Shown piece after piece: positions 19,115 to 28,790 of a stretch of 64,000 nt of DNA. The notes beneath the pieces are model-generated. The model searched no databases. It worked only from the letters and a program-made list of their open reading frames with translations, and had not been told where the DNA came from. Source of the stretch: an uncultured bacterium (GTDB taxonomy: Bacteria; Bacteroidota; Bacteroidia; Bacteroidales; Bacteroidaceae); NCBI GenBank assembly GCA_945829425.1, contig CALZUQ010000005.1:18958-82957 (forward strand), read 5' to 3'. Position 1 is the stretch's first letter; each line of letters starts with the position of its first letter. Made by a program: the position numbers and the translations under genes.

Positions 19115-19957
19115 ATGGACAAAATATATTTCATCAGCGATGCTCACCTCGGCTCCTGGGGCATAGAGCACGCCAGGATGCAGGAGCGCCGTCTTGTGCG
19201 CTTTCTCGACTCCATAAAACACCAAGCAAAAGCCATATACCTCCTGGGGGATATGTTTGACTTCTGGTACGAATGGAGATACGCAGTGCCTAAAGGCTAT
19301 ACGCGCTTTCTCGGAAAACTCAGCGAACTGACAGATATAGGCATCGAAGTGCATTTCTTTACGGGCAACCACGACATCTGGATGTATGGTTACCTTGAGG
19401 AGGAATGCGGAGTGGTGATACACCGCAATGCCGAGACGGTAGAGATATATAATAAGGTGTTCTACCTTGCCCACGGCGACGGCCTCGGCGACCCCGACCT
19501 TCAGTTCCGCTTCATTCGCGGCATGTTCCATAACCGCACGTGCCAGCGTCTCTTCTCCATGCTCCACCCCCGTCTGTCCATGTGGTTCGGCATGACGTGG
19601 GCGAAGCATTCACGAATGAAACGCAAGGACGTAAGCGGCAAAGAGAATGGCTGCGGAGCCGACGGCACACTGTTCAACGGCAATGTCACCACGACGTACA
19701 ACACCTCCGGCGAGCCGGAATATATGGGTGAAGACCGTGAACATCTGGTGCTGTACACAAAGGAATATATGACAACGCACCCCGACATAGACTATTTCAT
19801 CTACGGTCACCGGCATATAGAGCTTGACCTTATGCTCTCAAACAACAAGCGTATGCTGATACTCGGCGACTGGATTACGCAGTTTACTTACGCCGTGTTC
19901 GACGGCGAACATCTCCTGCTCTCGGAATACGAGGAGGGCGCAACAAAGTTTGACTAA
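19115..19957 (+). CDS. lpxH: UDP-2,3-diacylglucosamine diphosphatase
   Basis: SDAHLGSWG, LLGDMFDFWYEW, TGNHDIW, AHGDGLG, YGHRHIEL metallophosphoesterase motifs. Confidence 0.88.
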   Translation: MDKIYFISDAHLGSWGIEHARMQERRLVRFLDSIKHQAKAIYLLGDMFDFWYEWRYAVPKGYTRFLGKLSELTDIGIEVHFFTGNHDIWMYGYLEEECGVVIHRNAETVEIYNKVFYLAHGDGLGDPDLQFRFIRGMFHNRTCQRLFSMLHPRLSMWFGMTWAKHSRMKRKDVSGKENGCGADGTLFNGNVTTTYNTSGEPEYMGEDREHLVLYTKEYMTTHPDIDYFIYGHRHIELDLMLSNNKRMLILGDWITQFTYAVFDGEHLLLSEYEEGATKFD

Positions 19958-19971
19958 GCCCCAAACAGGAA

Positions 19972-20017
19972 AAAGACAGGTTCTATAGGCGGGAAGCCAT
20001 AGAGCCTGTCTTTTTTT
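19972..20017. terminator. Rho-independent terminator after lpxH
   Basis: AAAGACAGG (19972-19980) / CCTGTCTTT (20005-20013) followed by T-run. Confidence 0.8.
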
Positions 20018-20094
20018 ATTCTGTACGGAATACAAGTGGGTTCTGGTAAGGCAGGTTATTAATTCCTTCATTACCAGAACCTTCCTGTAATGTA

Positions 20095-20727
20095 TTACTT
20101 CACATACTTCACTCCGTCCTTTATGACGATGCCTTTGTAGCTGGCGTCAACCTCAAGTCCTGCGACGTTATACATCCTGCCAGCCTTGGCAGCAGCCTCA
20201 ACGCCCTTAATGGCAGTAGCAGTAGACGCTGTCTTTGCCGGACCGAAGCCACCACGAACGTTTGCTGCACGTACGGAAGCAACAGATATTTCACCGTCGA
20301 TGGTCAGCGAAGTACCTGTCGTGATGACAGGAGCCTCATTGTTTATCTTTACGAGGTATGTCATGACATCCACCTTCTCGTTTGCAGCGTTCCATGTCAG
20401 AGTGTGCTTGTCTTCTGAAATCTTCACCTTGCCCTCTACCGGCACGACGACTTTGAGGCTTGTCGAGCCATGATCATTGTGAGACTTGCCGCTTACTGTA
20501 GCGACAGAGTTTGCAGCATCCTTTTCAACACGCGTAACAGTGCCGTCGTCAGCTACTGCAACACCGAACGTGAATGCCGTCCCCTGCTTAGCCTTCTCGG
20601 TATCTGTCAACATGCTGTTGGCGCTGTTGTCAACGAGAATACTGAAATTCCTAAACTCCGCCCACGACATCTGCGAACACAGCATCATGAGACATGAAAC
20701 AAGGAATACCTTAGTAAAATGCTTCAT
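20095..20727 (-). CDS. Secreted hypothetical protein with T9SS-like C-terminal tail
   Basis: Signal peptide MKHFTKVFLVSCLMMLCSQMSWA; tail GRMYNVAGLEVDASYKGIVIKDGVKYVK. Confidence 0.7.
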   Translation of the reverse strand: MKHFTKVFLVSCLMMLCSQMSWAEFRNFSILVDNSANSMLTDTEKAKQGTAFTFGVAVADDGTVTRVEKDAANSVATVSGKSHNDHGSTSLKVVVPVEGKVKISEDKHTLTWNAANEKVDVMTYLVKINNEAPVITTGTSLTIDGEISVASVRAANVRGGFGPAKTASTATAIKGVEAAAKAGRMYNVAGLEVDASYKGIVIKDGVKYVK

Positions 20728-21005
20728 TTGTTTTGTTTTAGTTAAGTTAATATTAGGAAAATTGTCTTTTCACACCTGACGTACCAAATTGATATACCTA
20801 TTGCTGTATATTGGCAATATAGTAATAATATTATATATTTAAGGTAAGAATAACAGTCTTTCGGTTAACAAATATGCTGCAAATTATACAAAAAACACAA
20901 GGAGTAAGCAAAAGGATGAGTTAAAAAGTATAAAAGACAATAAAAATACAAAGCAAATGAAACAAAAAGCGAAATAAAAGAACGAAAAACGTCCTGCCAA
21001 CGCCG

Positions 21006-21407
21006 TCAGGAAACATTCTTCCTGCAGGCATTGGCACGGAGGACATAAGCCGCCCCAATAAGGAACGGCACGCTGCACCCTATGGCATTGGCAAGAAAGT
21101 CAAGCCATTCACCGGAGCGGCGACCGCCGGTGCAGTATGCCTGCAGCAGCTCTATCGCCCCGCTCATCATTACGGGTACGAGCCATATCCATAACGTCAC
21201 ATGCGACCATTTCACGCCTTTCCCTCTATGGCAATAGAGGTATTCCACCCATATCACGCTGCATGTCACGGCATACATCGCCGTATGCGTCCACTTGTCT
21301 ATTAGGGCGACATCGCTGAGCGGCGTCTCAGGGACATCAATGAAACACGCCACCCAGATAACGGCAATAAGAAGGAGAGAAAACGGGTGATTCTTTAATT
21401 TTTTCAT
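21006..21407 (-). CDS. VanZ-like membrane protein
   Basis: DKWTHTAMYAVTCSVIWVEY..GAIELLQAYCTGGRRSGEWLDFLANAIG; start trimmed to ATG 21407. Confidence 0.75.
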   Translation of the reverse strand: MKKLKNHPFSLLLIAVIWVACFIDVPETPLSDVALIDKWTHTAMYAVTCSVIWVEYLYCHRGKGVKWSHVTLWIWLVPVMMSGAIELLQAYCTGGRRSGEWLDFLANAIGCSVPFLIGAAYVLRANACRKNVS

Positions 21408-21458
21408 GAAAACAATCATCTTTCTTACTTTTTTGATGCAAAAATAGATATTTTTTCG

Positions 21459-21466
21459 TACTTTTG
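21459..21466 (+). promoter_or_regulatory. -7 element upstream of the NSS transporter
   Basis: TACTTTTG followed by CA. Confidence 0.55.
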
Positions 21467-21622
21467 CAAGCAATTTACAATATTTATGTTTCCCACGGCT
21501 TCTTCAAAAGGTATTTTTACATCATCTCTTGAGCTATGCCAAGAGAAGAGAAGTCAAGGACGACAACGGCAACACAAATAACATGCGGGGCGACACCATG
21601 CCCCCGAAAAAAGTAAAACGAC

Positions 21623-22975
21623 ATGTCAGAAAGAGCAAGTTTCAAAAACACCCTGGGTGTTATCCTCGCTACGGCAGGCTCTGCCGTTGGTTTGGGCAAC
21701 GTATGGCGTTTTCCCTATATGGCAGGCGAGAACGGCGGTGCCTCGTTTATCATCGTCTACGCCTTGTGCATCATAGTATTAGGTTTGCCCTGCATGGTGT
21801 CAGAGTTCATCATAGGCCGTCACTCGGCTTCAAACACCGCACGTGCCTACAACACCATGGGCAACAAGATGTGGGCGCTGGTAGGCGTTACGAGCGTAGC
21901 CACGGGTTTTCTCATCACGTGCTATTACGTCATCGTTTCCGGCTGGTGTCTGGAGTATCTTTACGCCACGATAGCCGGCGAGCTGAGCGGTGACGCAAAC
22001 TATTATGTGAACTATTTCTCCTCGTTCATGCAGAACCCTTGGAAACCCGTGATGTGGGCTGTCATCTTCATGGCTATAACCCATTACGTCATAATACGCG
22101 GTGTACGCGGCGGCATAGAGAAGGCATCGAAAGTCCTTATGCCTGCGTTGTTCATACTGCTGTTGGTCATAGTAGGCGCATCATGCTCATTGCCCGACGC
22201 AGAGAAAGGCATACTGTTCCTCTTCCGTCCTGACTTCTCGAAGATTACGGGCGGCACGCTGCTCGACGCCATGGGACAGTCGTTCTACTCGCTGTCCATA
22301 GGCATGGGGTGCATCTGCACTTACGCCAGCTATTTCTCACGCCGCACGAACCTCGGGAAGTCGGCTGTGCAGATTTCCGTCATCGACTGTCTTGTTGCCG
22401 TCCTCGCAGGACTGATGATTTTCCCTGCCGCCTTCTCGATAGGCGTAGAGCCTGACAGCGGGCCGTCGCTGATATTCATCACGCTGCCAAACGTCTTCCA
22501 GCAGGCTTTCGCCTCCGTCCCGGCAATAGGCATCGTGGTGTCGCTGGCTTTCTACGCCCTCATGTCGCTGGCAGCCCTTACGTCGCTCATCTCGCTCCAT
22601 GAGGTAAGCACAGCGTTCTTCCAAGAAGAGATGAAGATTTCACGCAAGCGCAGCGCACGCATCGTGTCGTTAAGCACGCTGTTGATAGGCGTGTTCTGCT
22701 CTCTCTCGCTGACGGGAGCGGAATGGCTCACCTTCGGTGGTTCGACGCTCTTCGACCTTTTCGACTTTGTGACGGGACAGATTTTCCTGCCTGTCGTAGG
22801 CTTCTTCGCCTGCATCTTCATAGGGTGGTACGTGCCATTGGAGACGGTACGCGCGGAGTTTACAAACTGGGGCACGCTGAAAGGGGCGTTCTTCCCTCTC
22901 TTCCTCTTCTGCGTGCGTTTCGTCTGCCCTACCGCCATACTGCTTATCTTCCTCAACCAGCTCGGAATACTATAG
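21623..22975 (+). CDS. Sodium-dependent (NSS/SNF family) transporter
   Basis: TAGSAVGLGNVWRFPYMAGENGGASFIIVYALCIIVLGLPCMVSEF. Confidence 0.95.
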   Translation: MSERASFKNTLGVILATAGSAVGLGNVWRFPYMAGENGGASFIIVYALCIIVLGLPCMVSEFIIGRHSASNTARAYNTMGNKMWALVGVTSVATGFLITCYYVIVSGWCLEYLYATIAGELSGDANYYVNYFSSFMQNPWKPVMWAVIFMAITHYVIIRGVRGGIEKASKVLMPALFILLLVIVGASCSLPDAEKGILFLFRPDFSKITGGTLLDAMGQSFYSLSIGMGCICTYASYFSRRTNLGKSAVQISVIDCLVAVLAGLMIFPAAFSIGVEPDSGPSLIFITLPNVFQQAFASVPAIGIVVSLAFYALMSLAALTSLISLHEVSTAFFQEEMKISRKRSARIVSLSTLLIGVFCSLSLTGAEWLTFGGSTLFDLFDFVTGQIFLPVVGFFACIFIGWYVPLETVRAEFTNWGTLKGAFFPLFLFCVRFVCPTAILLIFLNQLGIL

Positions 22976-23067
22976 GTAGGTCCTACCTCATTCACTCCGT
23001 CATAATATATGACAAAAGCAAATTAACAGAACCCACTTATAGACCGTAACCACATCATCAAAATACC

Positions 23068-24072
23068 ATGACACTGAAAGACTGCATATTGCTTATTCGC
23101 AATGACAGGAGCTTCGCACTCGGAGTTCTTGTCACGGCAATAGCCCTCATAGCACTGTTGTTTACTGGAAATGGAGGGAAAGAAGCGGAAAGCGGAGAGG
23201 ACAACAGAGACTCTCTGAAAGCCTCCAGCGACACACGGGCAGGCAAGGGCTACGCCCGGAGTGAATATAGCTTGTCAGATAACGGCAAGGGCTATTATGC
23301 TGCAGAGCCTAAGGAGGTGTGTCTGAGAGCTTTCGACCCAAACACCGCCGACTCCACCACGCTCCTGCTCCTCGGGCTTACACCATGGCAGGTAAAGAAC
23401 ATCTACCGATACCGTGCCGCCGGAGGTGTATATACGTGTAAGGAAGACTTTGCACGCCTCTACGGACTCAGCGTGAAGAAATACCGTGAGCTGGAGCCGT
23501 ATATCAGGATATCACCGGAATACCGTCAGGCTTCTGAGGTTTACCACAAGGCTTACGGCAGACCTTCAGAACAGAGGGAAGGCCAGAACGCCGCTGTGGC
23601 GTCACGTCCCATGACAGCCTCTGACAGCACTGTGGCGAGAACCATTGCCTACGACGAGGTGAGGAAACTGCGCAAGGGCGAGACGATAGCCCTGAACCTT
23701 GCAGACACGACGGAACTGCGCAGCGTACCGGGCATAGGACGATATTACGCCCGGAAGATAGCGAGATACCGCGAGCAACTCGGCGGCTTCACTTCAGTAG
23801 AACAGCTGAAGGAGATTGACGATTTCCCTCTCTCCGCCCTGCCCTATTTCTCTCTCGACAACGACGGCGGACAGCACATCAGGAAAATAAACATCAACAA
23901 AGCCTCAACAGAAGAGCTTCGCAGACACCCTTACATCACGCCTGTCATGGCTCGCCAGATACGACGCTACATACAGATGAAAGGGAGAATAGAACATCTC
24001 TCCGACCTCCGTCTGCTGCCTTCCTTCACTCCCGAGACAATAGAACGCCTGCTACCGTATATAGAGTATTGA
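23068..24072 (+). CDS. Helix-hairpin-helix (ComEA-like) domain protein
   Basis: Repeated HhH units: FDPNTADSTTLLLLGLTPWQVKNIYRYRAAGG, LADTTELRSVPGIGRYYARKIARYREQLGG, INKASTEELRRHPYITPVMARQIRRY. Confidence 0.88.
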   Translation: MTLKDCILLIRNDRSFALGVLVTAIALIALLFTGNGGKEAESGEDNRDSLKASSDTRAGKGYARSEYSLSDNGKGYYAAEPKEVCLRAFDPNTADSTTLLLLGLTPWQVKNIYRYRAAGGVYTCKEDFARLYGLSVKKYRELEPYIRISPEYRQASEVYHKAYGRPSEQREGQNAAVASRPMTASDSTVARTIAYDEVRKLRKGETIALNLADTTELRSVPGIGRYYARKIARYREQLGGFTSVEQLKEIDDFPLSALPYFSLDNDGGQHIRKININKASTEELRRHPYITPVMARQIRRYIQMKGRIEHLSDLRLLPSFTPETIERLLPYIEY

Positions 24073-24275
24073 AAGAACCTTGACAAACCGAAAAACACAC
24101 TGTCATAGGGAAAAAAGAAAAGGCATAGAAACTGGAAAGACATGCCATTACCATAAAGAAAAGTAGGGATATAAACAAGAAAGACCTGCCATTACCGTAA
24201 AGAAAGGTAGGGATATAAACAAGAAAGACCTGCCACCCCTATAAAAGAGGTAACAGGTCAGGTGAAAGGAGGAGG

Positions 24276-24348
<73 letters not shown>

Positions 24349-24412
24349 ATTCTTTCTTTGCAAACCATCACTTTGCTCACTCGCAGGAAGTGTTGTTTCT
24401 TGATTGCGGGTG

Positions 24413-24420
24413 CAAAGGTA
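24413..24420 (-). promoter_or_regulatory. -7 element upstream of tRNA-Phe
   Basis: CAAAGGTA on + strand. Confidence 0.65.
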
Positions 24421-24664
24421 CGACTATTTTTTTTACTGTGCAAATTTTTAAGCAGTTTTTTTCTAAAGAAAATGAATATTTTTAGAAAAACGTCTCAAGA
24501 ACAGCCTTTATACCTTATTATATATAGTATCTCACGTCTGCAGCAACTCATTTTGCCTTGCCTCATCACGTTCGTCTTCCGCCAACAAATATATTCAGAT
24601 TTCCCCATGATGGAAAACATGACAGACAGGGTGGAAAATATCCTTTCATAAGGAAAGAATTTTC

Positions 24665-24727
24665 GTTCAAAGCTTTTGAATGTACGTTCAAAGCTTTTGA
24701 ATGTATGTTCAAAGCCTTTGAACAAAA
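24665..24727. repeat. 21-bp tandem array, 3 copies (GTTCAAAGCTTTTGAATGTAC), each unit a near-palindrome
   Basis: Copies begin at 24665, 24686, 24707. Confidence 0.92.
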
Positions 24728-24932
24728 AAACTCATGCTGAGAAAAATATAATTCTCAAGCTATATAAATATATTCTGTAGAGCATATCACGGAAAGCCGG
24801 CAAGGCTACAAGACATGGAGAACTGGAACATAAGACATGGAAAGAAGGTTGGAAAACCATATCAAAACAGCAAAGAGAGACAATGTAATAAAAAATCAAC
24901 ACAAAATATTTGCCGGATAAAAGAATACTTGC

Positions 24933-24940
24933 TACCTTTG
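24933..24940 (+). promoter_or_regulatory. Bacteroidetes promoter upstream of the AraC-HTH histidine kinase
   Basis: TTTG (24909-24912), 20-nt spacer, TACCTTTG (24933-24940). Confidence 0.6.
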
Positions 24941-25217
24941 CAAAAAGAATTCAAAAAAGGAAAAACAAGCCATAAAAAGAGAGAAACAGCACAACACAGG
25001 AGGGATAAAGACTGCCCGATGCAGGAATTGCAAACTCCGGAAACCTCTGCAATAGGAACGTAATCCATCAGACAAGAAACTGTCTCAGACAAAAGACATT
25101 TGACTGATTGGGGTACAGAAAAAGGAAAAGAAGCGAAAGGAACGAGGCAATATGGCCATCCTGCCCGAAAAGGTTTAGCAAAAGGTATCAGCAACTTAAG
25201 TAAAAATATAAGCAAGC

Positions 25218-26546
25218 ATGTACAAGGATTTTCACACAAGACATATACACCTTATTATATATAGGCTGACATTTGTCGTGGCTGCGGTCATGACACTTGC
25301 TGTCGTGGCATGCCGGGACGGCAAGAGCACACTAACGGTCAACCACGTTGTCAGCACACAAGCCGCAAGGTATGTCAACACCTTAGACGCCGACGCTCCA
25401 ACCCTCGCCCTCGCCATGCTCTACGAGAGGCAGGAGAAAGACCGCGAAATAATGAGAAAAGACGAACAGCTGGAAAACCAGGCGGTGATGATCGTAGTCA
25501 GCGCGATAATAATAGCTCTGGCGATATGCTCCATAACGGTCATGACGATATACAGCCGGAAACTGAAGCAGCACAACCAAGCAATCGTCGCCACGATAAA
25601 CCAACTCATGGAACAGCAGGGAGAGCTGGCACGACTGAGAATGGAGAAAAGGGACGGGAAGGCGAAAGTGGACCCTGAAGAAATGCGCATGGCTCACGCC
25701 GTTGAGATGCTGCGCGACGACCGGCGCATCGAGTACATAGTGAGGGACGGGGGCTTCGACAGCACGGAGGCGTTTACACGGAAATTCTACCGCCGCTTCG
25801 GCATCTCACCGATATCTTACCGGAAATGGGCCATGAAGGTAGGAACGGCGAACAGCGAAGAGACAGAAGATAGGGCGGACAGGGCGAAAGAGACGTTCCT
25901 CAAGAACGTGTCGCATGAGCTTCGCACTCCGCTGAACCAGATTTTCGGCTTCGTACAACTGCTCACCGACCCTGACGTGGAACTGGGAAAAGAGGAGAAG
26001 AAGGAGTATAACAACATCATTAAGGAACAGACGAAGCACATGACTGCCATGCTGAGCAAGTTCCTCGAAATATCGGAATACGAAAACAGCGACGCACTGC
26101 TGACTATGGAGACGGTAAACATCAGGGAGCTTATGGAACAGACCATGGAGAGCCTGCCGAAACCGAAGCCGGGAGTGGAAGTGACCTTCCGGAACAACAG
26201 CGGAGAGGAAACGGTGGTGAGCAACAAGAGAGGGCTGATGCGGATAATACAGTGCCTCATGGGCAACGCACAGAAATTTACCGACGAGGGGTATATTGCC
26301 ATAGAATGCACCAAGCGGAAGCAGGGGAACATCGTGTTCTCTGTGACAGACACGGGAAGGGGCATAAGCGAAGAGCAGAAAGGGCATATCTTCGAAAGAT
26401 TCTATAAAGGCGACAACTTCGTGCCGGGAACGGGGCTCGGACTACCGTTGGCACGCGAGATAGCCAAGCGCATGAAGGCTGACATAACCCTAGACGAGAC
26501 ATACCGCGCTAAAGGTGCACGCTTCGTACTGGTGCTGCCAACGTAA
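25218..26546 (+). CDS. Membrane histidine kinase with AraC-type HTH preceding the DHp domain
   Basis: AHAVEMLRDDRRIEYIVRDGGFDSTEAFTRKFYRRFGISPISYRKW (AraC second-HTH signature) then FLKNVSHELRTPLNQIFGF (HisKA) and DTGRGIS/GTGLGLPLA (HATPase); TM AVMIVVSAIIIALAICSITVMTIY. Confidence 0.88.
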   Translation: MYKDFHTRHIHLIIYRLTFVVAAVMTLAVVACRDGKSTLTVNHVVSTQAARYVNTLDADAPTLALAMLYERQEKDREIMRKDEQLENQAVMIVVSAIIIALAICSITVMTIYSRKLKQHNQAIVATINQLMEQQGELARLRMEKRDGKAKVDPEEMRMAHAVEMLRDDRRIEYIVRDGGFDSTEAFTRKFYRRFGISPISYRKWAMKVGTANSEETEDRADRAKETFLKNVSHELRTPLNQIFGFVQLLTDPDVELGKEEKKEYNNIIKEQTKHMTAMLSKFLEISEYENSDALLTMETVNIRELMEQTMESLPKPKPGVEVTFRNNSGEETVVSNKRGLMRIIQCLMGNAQKFTDEGYIAIECTKRKQGNIVFSVTDTGRGISEEQKGHIFERFYKGDNFVPGTGLGLPLAREIAKRMKADITLDETYRAKGARFVLVLPT

Positions 26547-26781
26547 AGGCGTAGAAACGCTATGAGCCGGCGAAAGGCAATAAAAAGGCAGGTAAAACGG
26601 ACTCTGAACAAGGAAAAACGGACTCTGAGGAAGGGAAAGAGACTTCTGAAGAGACGGAAAGCAATGGAAGAACGGGGATAAAAGGAAGGCAAAGAGCGCA
26701 AAAACTCCATGAAATGTCTCATACTTGCAAGAATAATGAGAAAAAAACATGAGAAAAATTGCGTATTAAAAAAATATGTTG

Positions 26782-26789
26782 TAACTTTG
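26782..26789 (+). promoter_or_regulatory. -7 element upstream of tRNA-Pro
   Basis: TAACTTTG followed by GCAC, upstream TTG at suitable spacing. Confidence 0.65.
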
Positions 26790-26832
26790 CACCCGCTAAA
26801 GCTTCCAGGAGTATGTTCCAGAAGCTGGAAGA

Positions 26833-26905
26833 CGGGATGTAGCGCAGTTGGTAGCGCACTACGTTCGGGACGTAGGGGTCGGGCGTTCGAGTCGCCTCAT
26901 CCCGA
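26833..26905 (+). tRNA. tRNA-Pro (CGG)
   Basis: CGGGATGTAGCGCAGTTGGTAGCGCACTACGTTCGGGACGTAGGGGTCGGGCGTTCGAGTCGCCTCATCCCGA; anticodon loop TTCGGGA. Confidence 0.96.
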
Positions 26906-26939
26906 CAAGAGCTTGGCAGAATTCTCTGCCAAGCTCTTG
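26906..26939. terminator. Perfect 15-bp hairpin abutting tRNA-Pro
   Basis: CAAGAGCTTGGCAGA-ATTC-TCTGCCAAGCTCTTG; no clear T-tract. Confidence 0.55.
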
Positions 26940-27054
26940 CGCAAATAAGGGGGAGGGACTGCGGCAAGCAGGAAAAAAACCGTCACCCCTGAAATAATAA
27001 AATATTGACGGTGGGCATTAACAGAACCCACCTTAACTAAAAAACGAACTTTTT

Positions 27055-28140
27055 ATGGAGAAAGTAATACTTACTGGCGACCGCCCAACAGGCAAGCTGC
27101 ATATCGGGCATTACGTCGGGTCGCTGCGCCGCCGTGTGGAGTTGCAGAATTCCGGCGAGTTTGACAAGATATTCATCATGATTGCCGACGCACAGGCTTT
27201 GACCGACAACGCCGACAACCCGGAGAAGATTCGCCAGAACGTCATAGAGGTGGCTCTCGACTATCTTGCTGCCGGACTCGACCCTGAGAAGTGTAACATC
27301 TTCATACAGTCTGCCGTGCCGGAACTGACAGAGCTGACATTCTATTACATGAACCTCGTCAGCGTACAGCGTCTGCAACGTAACCCTACGGTAAAGACGG
27401 AGCTGGAGATGAGGAAGTTTGAGGGAGGAACACCTACGGGCTTCTTCACATACCCTATCTCGCAGGCGGCGGACATAACGCTCTTCAAGGCTACCACGGT
27501 GCCTGTCGGAGAAGACCAGAAGCCTATGCTGGAGCAGACGAACGAGATAGTAAGGCGTTTCAACCATATATACGGCGAGACACTCGTAGAACCAAAGATC
27601 TTGCTGCCGGAAAATGCGGCATGTCTCCGACTGCCGGGCACCGACGGCAAGGCGAAGATGTCCAAGTCACTCGGAAACTGCATATACCTCTCTGACTCGC
27701 CAAAGGAACTGAAGAAAAAGGTAAACTCCATGTACACCGACCCGGAGCATATACACATAGAGCAGCCGGGACACCTCGAAGGAAACACGGTATTCACATA
27801 TCTCGACGCATTCTGCACCGACGAGGACTTCCAGAAGTTCCTGCCGGAATACGCCAACCTCGACGCGCTGAAGGAGCACTACACACGTGGAGGACTCGGC
27901 GACGGCACATGTAAGAAATTCCTGTATAACGTACTCAACGACAGGCTGGAGCCTATGCGCCAACGCAGGAAAGAGTATGAGAAGGACATTGCCGGAGTTT
28001 ACGACATTCTCCGCAGAGGCACTCAGGCGGCTCGAGAGGTGGGCATGAAGACTCTCGCAGAGGTGCGCCACGCCATGAGGATAGACTATTTCGACGACAA
28101 GGAACTTATCGAGGAGCAACAGAAGAAATATCAGGGATAA
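27055..28140 (+). CDS. trpS: Tryptophan--tRNA ligase
   Basis: [20 protein letters not shown] and KMSKSLGN class I signature. Confidence 0.96.
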   Translation: MEKVILTGDRPTGKLHIGHYVGSLRRRVELQNSGEFDKIFIMIADAQALTDNADNPEKIRQNVIEVALDYLAAGLDPEKCNIFIQSAVPELTELTFYYMNLVSVQRLQRNPTVKTELEMRKFEGGTPTGFFTYPISQAADITLFKATTVPVGEDQKPMLEQTNEIVRRFNHIYGETLVEPKILLPENAACLRLPGTDGKAKMSKSLGNCIYLSDSPKELKKKVNSMYTDPEHIHIEQPGHLEGNTVFTYLDAFCTDEDFQKFLPEYANLDALKEHYTRGGLGDGTCKKFLYNVLNDRLEPMRQRRKEYEKDIAGVYDILRRGTQAAREVGMKTLAEVRHAMRIDYFDDKELIEEQQKKYQG

Positions 28141-28224
28141 CATCCCTTGGAAAGGTTGCGACATCATACATGACATGACCTTTCAACCGTTTCGGCATAG
28201 AGACGTCTCGGAACGGTAAAACTT

Positions 28225-28267
28225 TAAGCCCTGTAAGCAGACCGTCAGTGTCAGCTTACAGGGCTTA
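28225..28267. terminator. Terminator between trpS and the RND locus
   Basis: TAAGCCCTGTAAGC (28225-28238) / GCTTACAGGGCTTA (28254-28267). Confidence 0.7.
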
Positions 28268-28391
28268 TTATGTTTGGCTATGAGCTTGCCAAACGTAGTT
28301 ACGGGCGTGCCTTTCTCCGTTTTCTACGTTAGCACTGCATAGTTACGGACTTGAATAGATACACATTGTACGCAGCGTTTATCATTCAAGA

Positions 28392-28685
28392 CTATATCGA
28401 CTGCTCGATGTTCCAAACGAAAGCACGGAGTCCGAGCAGAGGGTTGTCGACATCGAGCTTGCGGAGCCTCGCAAGGAGGGGTTCTACACGCTGGTCGTCA
28501 ACGACGGTGATTACCGCCTCGTTCATAGCCGGCCAGGCATGTGAGCCGAGGTGCGGCTCGCCGGTTGACGTGCCGCACCCCCCGACATCTCTCAGGAGTG
28601 TATAACCTCTGCATAAAGAGGATTTCAGAATGTCCGCCACGGCATCATGATGTGCCTGGTCGTAGGTTATAAAGACTGATTTCAT
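28392..28685 (-). CDS. PII-like small protein associated with an RND transporter (PG0541-like)
   Basis: 97 aa, MKSVFITYDQAHHDAVADILKSSLCRGYT..; last gene of the RND efflux locus. Confidence 0.65.
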   Translation of the reverse strand: MKSVFITYDQAHHDAVADILKSSLCRGYTLLRDVGGCGTSTGEPHLGSHAWPAMNEAVITVVDDQRVEPLLARLRKLDVDNPLLGLRAFVWNIEQSI

Positions 28686-28790
28686 GATATGAATACAGAT
28701 TTCGTGATAATTCTACAGATTACGTGATGTGAATAACATGTAAAGCAATGAGAAAGACATGCTGAGTGATGCAAGAAACAGCCACAGCCC

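Noticed and set aside
18899-19609. 236-aa minus-strand ORF
   Set aside because: Antisense to sufT-like and lpxH, which carry clear family motifs.
26709-26948. 79-aa plus-strand ORF
   Set aside because: Overlaps tRNA-Pro (SAVGSALRSGRRGRAFESPHP is tRNA read as protein).
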